This document shows, piece after piece, positions 1 through 5,455 of a stretch of 11,387 nucleotides of DNA (its first letter is position 1; each line of letters starts with the position of its first letter). Below the pieces are notes generated by a model. The model was not told where the DNA came from. It did not search any database and saw nothing but the letters and a program-made list of their open reading frames with translations. Source of the stretch: Actinomycetes bacterium. GTDB lineage: Bacteria; Actinomycetota; Actinomycetes; Mycobacteriales; Mycobacteriaceae. The stretch is taken from NCBI GenBank assembly GCA_023417985.1, contig JAEZDV010000245.1:1-11387 (forward strand), in the 5' to 3' direction. The translations under genes were made by a program, and so were the position numbers.

Positions 1-657
1 CCCCTGAACTTCGTGGTCGGGGTGCCCGAGGACGCGGAGATCCCCCTCTCGGTCGCGCGTACCGCGACCGACGTCCTGCGGGAGGCGGGGATCGCCGCGA
101 GCGTCGTGGAGTTGCCGCCCGACGAGCTGTACGGAGAGTCTCTCGTCGACGGTGACATCCACGCGATCCTCGGCTGGATGCGGGCCGGAGACGATCCGGC
201 CACCGCAGCCCTGTCGCGCTTCGGCTGCCCGCCGGTCCTGCCGACCGTCGAGGGTGCTGCCCGCACCACCGATCCGACGGTGAATGCACAACCCGGCGAG
301 TCCCCGGACGCCGGAGCCGGGGACGCCGCCACCACGCCTGCTTCGCCCACGCCGCAGGACGAGGACGACCGGGAGAACGAGATCCGTGCGACGCTCGAAG
401 CGCCGAGCAACCTGTCCGGTACGTGCGTGCCCGGCCTCGAGGAAGACCTGCTTGCCGCGGTGCGCGGAACCGCCGACGCGCGGGAAGTGATCACCGCCGC
501 GCAGCCCGACCTGTGGGCACTGGCGGTGAACCTCCCGATACTGCAGGATCGCACCGTGGTTGCGGCGGGACCGGACATCGACAACGTGTCGCTGACCGGT
601 TCGATTCCGGCCGGCATCGTCGGCGACGCACACCTGTGGTGGAGGAGCAAACCGTGA
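1..657 (+). CDS. lpqW: LpqW-like lipoprotein, C-terminal part (5' end outside window)
   Basis: The frame is open from base 1, so only the last 218 residues are present; M. tuberculosis LpqW is about 635 residues. LpqW is an exported lipoprotein with a family-5 solute-binding fold that steers phosphatidylinositol mannosides toward lipomannan/lipoarabinomannan in the cell envelope; the signal peptide and lipobox would lie upstream. Seen here: an alpha/beta segment ending in GDIHAILGWMRAGDDP (fragment residues 52-66), two cysteines in FGCPPV (C76) and SGTCVPGL (C142) that could form a disulfide, a Pro/Ala/Asp-rich low-complexity linker at about residues 88-125, and a C-terminal segment with LWALAVNLPILQ. 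The stop overlaps the mshB start by GTGA. The identification rests on these motifs plus synteny with mshB; a generic peptide-binding SBP is the alternative. Confidence 0.78.
   Translation, partial: PLNFVVGVPEDAEIPLSVARTATDVLREAGIAASVVELPPDELYGESLVDGDIHAILGWMRAGDDPATAALSRFGCPPVLPTVEGAARTTDPTVNAQPGESPDAGAGDAATTPASPTPQDEDDRENEIRATLEAPSNLSGTCVPGLEEDLLAAVRGTADAREVITAAQPDLWALAVNLPILQDRTVVAAGPDIDNVSLTGSIPAGIVGDAHLWWRSKP
641..647 (+). promoter_or_regulatory. Ribosome-binding site fixing the mshB start
   Basis: GGAGGAG lies six bases before GTG 654. This picks 654 as the mshB start over longer in-frame extensions, and it sits inside the last codons of lpqW. Confidence 0.75.
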
Positions 658-1559
658 CAACAGATTTCGTCCAGCGGCCGAACGTCCCGGATCGTCGGCT
701 CCTGCTGGTCCACGCGCACCCCGACGACGAATCGCTCACCACTGGCGGCGTCATCGCCCGTTACGCCGAGGAAGGTGCCGAGGTCACCGTCGTGACCTGC
801 ACACTCGGCGAAGAGGGCGAGGTCATCGGCGAGCGCTGGGCGCAGCTCGCCGCCGACCAGGCCGATCAGCTCGGTGGTTACCGGGTGTTCGAACTCAGCC
901 GCGCGCTCGCGGCGCTGGGCGTCGACGGCCCCCGATTCCTCGGTGGCGCAGGCCATTGGCGCGACTCGGGTATGGCCGGGACACCGGCCGCCGGGAACCC
1001 GCGGGCATGGGTGAACGCCGACGCGCAGGAGGCGCTGGAAGCGCTGGTCGCCGTGATCCGCGAGACGCGGCCGCACGTCGTCGTCACCTACGATCCGCGC
1101 GGTGGGTACGGGCACCCCGACCACATCGCGGTGCACGACCGTGTCACCGCCGCAGTCGAACTGTCCGGGACCGAGGACTTCCCCGAGGCGGGCGCCCCGT
1201 GGACCCCGGCGAAGGTGTACTGGACGGTGACCGAGAGGTCGGCGCTGGACGCGGGGATCGCCGCCATCGGAGACCTGCCCGACGGCTGGCGCCGCCCCGA
1301 ACCGGGAGAGCTTCCGAGCGTCGCCGACGACCGGGTGACCACCGCGGTCGACGTGTCGGCTGTGCTCGACTCCAAACGCGCCGCGATGGCCGCGCACGCG
1401 ACACAGGTGGTGCTCGCTCCGGACGGCGGTCAGTTCGCACTGTCCAACATGGTGGCTCAACCGGTGTTCGCCGAGGAGCACTTCGTGCTCGCGCGCGGGG
1501 AACTCGGGCTGCTCGACGACACCGGTCGAGAGGATGACCTGTTCGCCGGCATAGGTTAG
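654..1559 (+). CDS. mshB: MshB, GlcNAc-Ins deacetylase of mycothiol biosynthesis
   Basis: A zinc enzyme that deacetylates 1-O-(2-acetamido-2-deoxy-alpha-D-glucopyranosyl)-1D-myo-inositol to GlcN-Ins, the second committed step to mycothiol in the cytosol. The 301 residues match the usual length (303 in M. tuberculosis). The LmbE/PIG-L signature VHAHPDDES is at residues 19-27 (H22 and D25 as metal ligands, D24 as general base, equivalent to H13, D16 and D15 of the tuberculosis enzyme), and GGYGHPDHIAVH around H154/H157 gives the third ligand, H157 (equivalent to H147). The C-terminal half carries the SKRAAMAAHATQ stretch usual for MshB over mycothiol conjugate amidase. The GTG start has a strong SD, and GTGA overlap with lpqW suggests translational coupling. 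Mca is the only serious alternative and is less likely from length and neighbours. Confidence 0.93.
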   Translation: MTTDFVQRPNVPDRRLLLVHAHPDDESLTTGGVIARYAEEGAEVTVVTCTLGEEGEVIGERWAQLAADQADQLGGYRVFELSRALAALGVDGPRFLGGAGHWRDSGMAGTPAAGNPRAWVNADAQEALEALVAVIRETRPHVVVTYDPRGGYGHPDHIAVHDRVTAAVELSGTEDFPEAGAPWTPAKVYWTVTERSALDAGIAAIGDLPDGWRRPEPGELPSVADDRVTTAVDVSAVLDSKRAAMAAHATQVVLAPDGGQFALSNMVAQPVFAEEHFVLARGELGLLDDTGREDDLFAGIG

Positions 1560-1560
1560 T

Positions 1561-1776
1561 GTGATCCCGGTCATACAGACTGCCGCGCGGGGGGCGGCCC
1601 AGATCACCGGGGGCACGATGTACAACTGGTCCGTACAGAATCAGATCGTCGCGTTCGTGGACTCGCTGCGGCCCTACTCCGATCAGATCCGCGCGGAGTA
1701 CTACGACGCGCTCTACCAGTTCGCCGATCAGCAGAGCGCCCTGCTGACGATGCTCGGTTACCCTCCGGTCCCGTGA
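1561..1776 (+). CDS. Small protein of unknown function downstream of mshB
   Basis: I do not recognise this protein. The frame opens with GTG one base after the mshB stop and encodes 71 residues; an internal ATG at 1618 would give 52 residues. Third codon positions are mostly G or C throughout, which argues that it is real. The core (from residue 20) begins MYNWSVQNQIVAFVDS and is rich in Tyr, Gln and Ala, predicted largely helical and soluble, ending in LGYPPVP. GTG 1561 has little SD. ATG 1618 follows a GGGGG run (1609-1613), and a TAGGTT -10-like hexamer at 1552-1557 would start RNA near 1564, which favours the shorter form. Transcription with mshB, or from this small promoter, are both possible. 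No signal peptide or membrane segment is evident. Confidence 0.55.
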   Translation: MIPVIQTAARGAAQITGGTMYNWSVQNQIVAFVDSLRPYSDQIRAEYYDALYQFADQQSALLTMLGYPPVP

Positions 1777-1816
1777 GCCCACAGGACCCGGTGACGCGGT
1801 CTCCCGGTCCGTGGCG

Positions 1817-1822
1817 CACTAT
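1817..1822 (+). promoter_or_regulatory. Possible -10 element for a leaderless membrane-protein mRNA
   Basis: CACTAT has A at the second and T at the last position, as in actinobacterial NANNNT -10 elements, and is followed by six bases and then ATG 1829. No SD precedes that ATG. No convincing -35 is visible. Confidence 0.35.
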
Positions 1823-1828
1823 CGTGTC

Positions 1829-2263
1829 ATGACGGTCGATCCCGCAACCGGGCAGCCCGGTGGTCCCGTATCCGAACCCGAACCGCGCCGGGGCGTGGTC
1901 GTACTGCTGGTGATCAGCGGCGGCCTGTGCGCGATGCTGTCGGTGTTCTACCTCGGCCTCTACATCGGCGGGGTGCCCTTTCCCGTCGTGATCGTCCTCG
2001 CGGCGGTGATGAACCTCCTCCTGGTGGCGGCGACGCGTACCGAGACGGGCTCGCTGAGCCGCGCGGCCCTTCCGCTCGTCGCGTGGGGCGTGGTGTTCCT
2101 GCTCTGTCTTGCCGGAGGCCCCGGCGGCGACCAGGTGGTCGTCGCCGACTGGCGTCTGCTCTTGCTGCCGGTCGCGGCCCTGGCGCCGGCCGCGGTCTAC
2201 CTGTTCTCGGCTCGCATCACCGAGATCACACGGGCAGCCCGGCCGCCCGAGCAGCGTTCCTGA
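1829..2263 (+). CDS. Four-helix membrane protein, Rv1171-like
   Basis: A small integral membrane protein of 144 residues, close to Rv1171 (about 146), which sits in the same place after mshB in M. tuberculosis. A Pro/Gly/Glu-rich cytosolic-looking N-terminus (residues 1-20) is followed by hydrophobic segments at about 22-47, 51-68, 80-97 and 107-128 and a short basic/proline tail. No enzyme motif is visible and the function is unknown. ATG 1829 was chosen because it begins MTVDPATG and fits a leaderless promoter spacing; GTG 1811 in the same frame would add six residues, and neither has an SD. The last 38 bases overlap the 3' end of the convergent udgB gene. The Rv1171 link is by position and general topology, not alignment. 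Confidence 0.8.
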   Translation: MTVDPATGQPGGPVSEPEPRRGVVVLLVISGGLCAMLSVFYLGLYIGGVPFPVVIVLAAVMNLLLVAATRTETGSLSRAALPLVAWGVVFLLCLAGGPGGDQVVVADWRLLLLPVAALAPAAVYLFSARITEITRAARPPEQRS

Positions 2264-2963
2264 GCACGTCGGTCACCATCTCCCGCGTCAACCGGCCGGT
2301 GAAGGTGTTCTGCTGACTGACGTGGTAGCAGCCGAACAGGTGTAGCGGACGGCGTGACGACGACGCCGGCTGCAGGACCACGTGCGCGCCGTGCGCGAAC
2401 TTCGGCCGCGGCGTGGGCACCGTCCACCCTGCGGTGGACAGGACCGGCAGCAGCGACTGCCATCCGAAACCGCCGAGCACGACGACCGCCCGCAGCGTCG
2501 GCGCGAGCAGATCGAGTTCCTGCTCGAGCCAATGCCGGCACATGTCCCGTTCGCCCACCGTCGGCTTGTTCGCCGGCGGCGCGCAGTGCACGGGCGCGGT
2601 TACCCGCGTGCCGAACAGTTCGAGTCCGTCGCCCCGGTGCGTCGCGACCGGCTGGGAGGCCAGCCCCGCCTCGAACATCGCCTCGTACAGCACGTCACCG
2701 GACCGGTCGCCGGTGAACATCCGGCCGGTGCGGTTGCCACCGTGCGCCGCGGGCGCGAGCCCTGCGATCAGCAGCGACGCGTCGTCCGGACCGAATCCGG
2801 GGACCGGCCGGCCCCAGTACTCCTCGTCGCGATACGCGGCCCGTTTCTCCCGGGCGACCTGCTCGCGCCACGCCACCAGACGCGGGCAGGCACGGCACTG
2901 CACCAGTTCGGCGTCCATCTCCTCGAGTGTTCCGGGGTCCGGGCCCGAACGCGGATCCGTCAT
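2226..2963 (-). CDS. udgB: Family 5 uracil-DNA glycosylase (UdgB type)
   Basis: An iron-sulfur uracil-DNA glycosylase that removes uracil (and in this family hypoxanthine or ethenocytosine) from DNA to start base-excision repair in the nucleoid. The 245 residues carry motif A, GLAPAAHGGNRTGRMFTGD, at 68-86 and the C-terminal motif HVSQQNTFTGRLT at 214-226. Motif A lacks the polar catalytic Asp/Asn of families 1 and 4, as expected for family 5. Four cysteines fit the 4Fe-4S pattern: C23-x2-C26 and C127-x14-C142. Its ATG overlaps the stop of the upstream PH-domain gene by ATGA, so it is the last gene of a three-gene minus-strand operon. The N-terminus appears shorter than in M. tuberculosis Rv1259 (about 299). 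The 3' end overlaps the convergent membrane-protein gene. Confidence 0.92.
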   Translation of the reverse strand: MTDPRSGPDPGTLEEMDAELVQCRACPRLVAWREQVAREKRAAYRDEEYWGRPVPGFGPDDASLLIAGLAPAAHGGNRTGRMFTGDRSGDVLYEAMFEAGLASQPVATHRGDGLELFGTRVTAPVHCAPPANKPTVGERDMCRHWLEQELDLLAPTLRAVVVLGGFGWQSLLPVLSTAGWTVPTPRPKFAHGAHVVLQPASSSRRPLHLFGCYHVSQQNTFTGRLTREMVTDVLRNAARAAGLPV

Positions 2964-4531
2964 CGGCGTGTCCAGGGGTCGCCGCAGCCGGGAGTCACCG
3001 CGTCGATCAGCGACCAGGCCTGATCCTGGGGAATGTCGATCACCTCGTAATGCCCGGCCCCCGCCGGTGTGGCCGCGACGACGGTCGCGAGACCCGCCCG
3101 GCGCTGGAAGAAAGACTGCCGGACCGTCCAGCCGATGATGCCATCGGCGTCCAGACTCACGCGCTCACGATCGACCGACCCGTTACGGGTGACGAGGCGA
3201 CCGGGCACGACCGCATGACCCAGTCCGCGATAGCGGTCCCACGCCAGTGCGCAGCCCGTCGCGACAGCCGCGGCGACCACGACGATCGTCGCGGGAAGTG
3301 GCAGAGCCCGACCGGCCAGCGCGAACGCCCCGATCACGGCAGCGGCCACCACGATCGCGGGCCCGAGAGCTCGTGTGTAGCGGCGACGCCGGGCCGCGGG
3401 TCCGTGTGCGAGTATCGGAACCTGCAGCGGGCGCGGATCGGTGAGTACGTCCGCCGCGACACGCCGCACCTCGCGTTCGGGTGCGGACGGCAACACCAGC
3501 GACGATTCGCCGCCCTCGGCCGCGACCCCGGTCATGATGGCGTCGAGGCGCGCGCCTCCGGCGAGCCGGAGCGCGAGCGGTTCGCGGAGATTCACCCCGC
3601 GCAAGCGCTCACGGTCGAGCGTGGAATGCCGAACCTTGACGAGGCCGTGGCCGATACGCAGCATGCGTCCGTCGTCCGTCACCCGCAGGTTCCCGTAGAG
3701 CAACACGTAACGTGCGCACGCGGCGACGCTCGCAACCAGCAGAACGACGAAAGCCACGACCGCGATCGAGACCACCACACCGGCGGTTTCGAACGCCGCG
3801 ACGCCGCGTTCGAAACTCCCCGACTCCGCGATGCGCTCGCCGAGCCCGTACTGGAACGCCAGGCCGACGACGGCCGCGATGCCGATCAAGCCGGTCGTGG
3901 AGAACGGTGCGTAGCGCACCCAGCGCGGGTCGAAGCGTGCGAGTTCGACCTCGGGGGACGAGGTCGCGGTGGGTCCGGCGATCCGGGTGTCCGTACCGTC
4001 GGGGTTCGTGCCGCCGGTGCCGGGCAGGTCGGCGAGCAGGGCGGCCCGCAACTCGGGCACGGAGTCTGCGGAGAGCCCGTTGAGTTCGAACCGGTTGCGA
4101 TCACCGGCGCCTGCCGACTGCCCCGTGCCGATCTTCACCACCGCCAAGCCGAGCAGTCGGTGCAGCACCCTCTGCTCGACGTCCACCGACCGGATCCGGC
4201 TGCGCGGGATCGACAGTTCCTGTCGCTGGAGCAGCCCGCGACGCAACTCGACGTGCACCGGCCCCACCCGGTACGTCGTCGTGAACCAGCGGGACACACC
4301 GACCGCCACGAGTACCACGGTGGCCGCGAGCCCCCAGTACGGGTTGCCGCTGCTGGTGCCGAGCACCACGGTGCCGATCAGCACGGGGAGCAGGCGCAGC
4401 ACCTCTTCGACGGGGTGGACGAGCAACATCCGGGGGTCGAGCCGGGACCACGGCGCCGCCGCGTCCGGGTCGTCGCCGGGGGACAGGGCGGCGGCACCGT
4501 CGGCCGGGCCGGGATGGGGGTCGGGGTTCAT
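2960..4531 (-). CDS. YdbT-like membrane protein with three bacterial PH domains
   Basis: A 523-residue membrane protein of the bPH_2 (DUF304) family, YdbT type. Architecture seen: an acidic/proline-rich N-terminus (1-30), then three units each made of a hydrophobic pair followed by a bPH_2 domain: helices about 45-60 and 65-82 with PH 83-165; helices 211-230 and 248-276 with PH 277-360; helices 388-406 and 411-431 with PH 432-510. The repeated signature is a beta-strand, 'GLLQRQELSIPRSRIRSV' or 'GSVDRERVSLDADGIIGW', then a Q/R-x-x-x-x-R-x-G-L-A-x-V element (RVLHRLLGLAVV, FFQRRAGLATVV). The molecular role of these proteins is not settled. The frame runs open upstream of the start, but ATG 4531 is chosen because it forms an ATGA overlap with the preceding PH gene; its own stop overlaps the udgB start in the same way. 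Confidence 0.88.
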   Translation of the reverse strand: MNPDPHPGPADGAAALSPGDDPDAAAPWSRLDPRMLLVHPVEEVLRLLPVLIGTVVLGTSSGNPYWGLAATVVLVAVGVSRWFTTTYRVGPVHVELRRGLLQRQELSIPRSRIRSVDVEQRVLHRLLGLAVVKIGTGQSAGAGDRNRFELNGLSADSVPELRAALLADLPGTGGTNPDGTDTRIAGPTATSSPEVELARFDPRWVRYAPFSTTGLIGIAAVVGLAFQYGLGERIAESGSFERGVAAFETAGVVVSIAVVAFVVLLVASVAACARYVLLYGNLRVTDDGRMLRIGHGLVKVRHSTLDRERLRGVNLREPLALRLAGGARLDAIMTGVAAEGGESSLVLPSAPEREVRRVAADVLTDPRPLQVPILAHGPAARRRRYTRALGPAIVVAAAVIGAFALAGRALPLPATIVVVAAAVATGCALAWDRYRGLGHAVVPGRLVTRNGSVDRERVSLDADGIIGWTVRQSFFQRRAGLATVVAATPAGAGHYEVIDIPQDQAWSLIDAVTPGCGDPWTRR

Positions 4532-5091
4532 GTCGCGTCGACTCCGTCGCGACCTGCGATCTCGGTCAGCCGCGCGACGGTGTCGTCTGCGACGGCGGCG
4601 TCGAGGGCGGTGATCTCGACTGCCCCGGCCGACGACGCGGTGGTGACGGTGACGGTCGCCAGGCCGAGCCAGCGATCGATCGGGCCGCGTGCGGTGTCCA
4701 CGGTCTGGATACGCGAGATCGGGGCGATGCGCCGTTCCTGGGTGAACCATCCGGACCGCGTGTAGACGGCGGTGTCGCTGATCTCCCAGCGGTGGACGCT
4801 GTAACGCCATTGCGGCACCACGGTGATGTGCAGCGTCGCGAGGACCACCGTCACCACGGCAGCAGCGACATGCCAGCCGACGAGACGGGAATCGATCACC
4901 CCCCACACGACCTGCGCGAGCGCCACCGGCACCCACAGGAGCGCGGCGTTGATCGCCCACAGCGTTCGCGCTCGCTCGCTCGGACGCCAGGCCGGGTCGG
5001 CCATCCGCACCTGCGGCGCCGGACCCGAGGCAGGCAGCGGATTCCGCTCCTCCGGAGGCGCCGAACCCACGTCGGCGTCGCTGTCCACCAT
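4528..5091 (-). CDS. YdbS-like membrane protein with one bacterial PH domain
   Basis: A 187-residue bPH_2 protein, YdbS type, the usual small partner of the YdbT-like protein encoded next. A disordered Pro/Ala-rich N-terminus (1-40) is followed by two membrane helices (about 44-65 and 70-92) and a single PH domain (about 95-175) containing YTRSGWFTQERRIAPISRIQ and the WLGLATVTVTTASSAG strand pair typical of the family. It heads the minus-strand operon PH1-PH2-udgB and is coupled to PH2 by ATGA overlap. The start could be ATG 5091 or GTG 5088: the SD at 5094-5100 is only two bases from the ATG but five from the GTG, so the GTG may be preferred. The function is unknown beyond membrane location and probable partnership with the larger PH protein. 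Confidence 0.87.
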   Translation of the reverse strand: MVDSDADVGSAPPEERNPLPASGPAPQVRMADPAWRPSERARTLWAINAALLWVPVALAQVVWGVIDSRLVGWHVAAAVVTVVLATLHITVVPQWRYSVHRWEISDTAVYTRSGWFTQERRIAPISRIQTVDTARGPIDRWLGLATVTVTTASSAGAVEITALDAAVADDTVARLTEIAGRDGVDAT

Positions 5092-5093
5092 GA

Positions 5094-5100
5094 CCCTCCT
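5094..5100 (-). promoter_or_regulatory. Strong ribosome-binding site of the PH operon
   Basis: On the minus strand this reads AGGAGGG. It is two bases from ATG 5091 and five from GTG 5088, so it leaves the start ambiguous and slightly favours GTG. Confidence 0.7.
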
Positions 5101-5124
5101 ATGCTCGCCGGGCCCCGCGGCGGC

Positions 5125-5140
5125 CCGACATCGTTGTCGG
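5125..5140. repeat. Inverted repeat CCGACA-TCGT-TGTCGG
   Basis: A perfect six-base inverted repeat around a four-base centre. It lies where the -35 region of the plus-strand promoter would be and just at the predicted start of the minus-strand transcript, so an operator role is plausible. A second palindrome with the same CCGAC/GTCGG half-sites lies at 5173-5184. Confidence 0.45.
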
Positions 5141-5145
5141 TATCC

Positions 5146-5151
5146 AGGCTA
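5146..5151 (-). promoter_or_regulatory. Candidate -10 element of the PH operon
   Basis: TAGCCT on the minus strand matches the actinobacterial TANNNT -10. It would start RNA near 5139, about 39 bases before the SD. It shares two bases with the plus-strand -10 element. Confidence 0.45.
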
Positions 5152-5155
5152 GGCT
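5150..5155 (+). promoter_or_regulatory. Candidate -10 element for the acidic-protein gene and fbiC
   Basis: TAGGCT matches TANNNT and would start RNA near 5162. That excludes the in-frame ATG at 5157 and supports ATG 5211. No clear -35 hexamer is present; that region is occupied by the inverted repeat at 5125-5140. Confidence 0.5.
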
Positions 5156-5172
5156 GATGCCGGAACACGAGT

Positions 5173-5184
5173 CCGACCCGTCGG
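5173..5184. repeat. Palindrome CCGAC-CC-GTCGG
   Basis: A perfect palindrome with five-base arms and two central bases, in the predicted 5' leader of the acidic-protein mRNA. Its half-sites equal those of the inverted repeat at 5125-5140, with a different spacing. Confidence 0.35.
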
Positions 5185-5198
5185 GCAGGAACCGCACC

Positions 5199-5204
5199 AG
5201 GAGG
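5199..5204 (+). promoter_or_regulatory. Ribosome-binding site fixing the acidic-protein start
   Basis: AGGAGG lies six bases before ATG 5211. It decides this start over the in-frame ATG at 5157, which has no SD. Confidence 0.75.
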
Positions 5205-5210
5205 ATCGCC

Positions 5211-5411
5211 ATGACCGAATCGTCGGATGCACTCGGCTTCGACATCCAGCAGGGTGACGACTCCGAGGCCGACCGCATCGACCAGGCCATTCCGGTGGGT
5301 GAAGAACCCGCTGACGTTCCACCGTCCGATGTGCCCCTCGAGGCGGACCCTGCCGACACGTACGAGCAGCACCTCGAAGTGCCCGTCGACGACGACTACC
5401 CGCGCGAATAG
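5211..5411 (+). CDS. Small acidic protein with duplicated EAD/Q/PV motif
   Basis: A 66-residue, probably intrinsically disordered protein of unknown function, with 21 Asp/Glu, 8 Pro and only two Arg, and no Lys or Cys. It contains a degenerate internal duplication: E19-A-D, D24-Q25, P28-V29 then G-E-E; and E44-A-D, E52-Q53, V57-P58-V59 then D-D-D. The ending is DDDYPRE. A perfect SD and a candidate promoter upstream show that this is an expressed gene rather than a shadow. It is followed 44 bases later by fbiC on the same strand and may be co-transcribed with it; divergently, the PH operon starts 120 bases upstream. I recall similar short acidic actinobacterial proteins with EAD-x-x-(x)-(E/D)Q motifs but cannot name a characterised family. 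Confidence 0.78.
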   Translation: MTESSDALGFDIQQGDDSEADRIDQAIPVGEEPADVPPSDVPLEADPADTYEQHLEVPVDDDYPRE

Positions 5412-5424
5412 ACCCCGAGGTGGC

Positions 5425-5439
5425 ATGCCGCCCCCGTGA
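5425..5439 (+). other. Possible four-codon leader frame Met-Pro-Pro-Pro-stop
   Basis: ATG CCG CCC CCG TGA is preceded four bases upstream by GAGG (5417-5420). It sits between the acidic-protein stop and the fbiC start, and its stop overlaps the SD-like GAGGCGG (5438-5444) used by fbiC. Three consecutive prolines are the classic stalling substrate relieved by EF-P. It may be chance in proline-codon-rich DNA. Confidence 0.3.
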
Positions 5440-5444
5440 GGCGG
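5428..5444 (+). promoter_or_regulatory. Small hairpin over the fbiC ribosome-binding region
   Basis: CCGCC and GGCGG form a perfect five-base stem around a seven-base loop. The 3' arm contains the only SD-like purine run ahead of fbiC, so pairing would mask it. The stem is short and GC-only. Confidence 0.35.
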
Positions 5445-5455
5445 ATGATCGGCCG

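Noticed and set aside
423..653. 77-codon N-terminal extension of mshB
   Set aside because: It overlaps lpqW in another frame, has Arg-rich shadow composition, and would make MshB far longer than the family; GTG 654 has a strong SD.
2927..4765. 612-codon plus-strand frame opposite the PH genes
   Set aside because: It is the complement of two clear bPH_2 genes, with low-complexity Arg/Gly/Asp sequence and no motif.
4532..4960. Upstream extension of the YdbT-like protein
   Set aside because: The open frame continues through the YdbS-like gene, but its sequence is Arg/His-rich shadow; ATG 4531 makes an ATGA overlap.
5157..5210. N-terminal extension of the acidic protein from ATG 5157
   Set aside because: It has no SD and would start upstream of the predicted transcript start at about 5162; ATG 5211 has a perfect SD.
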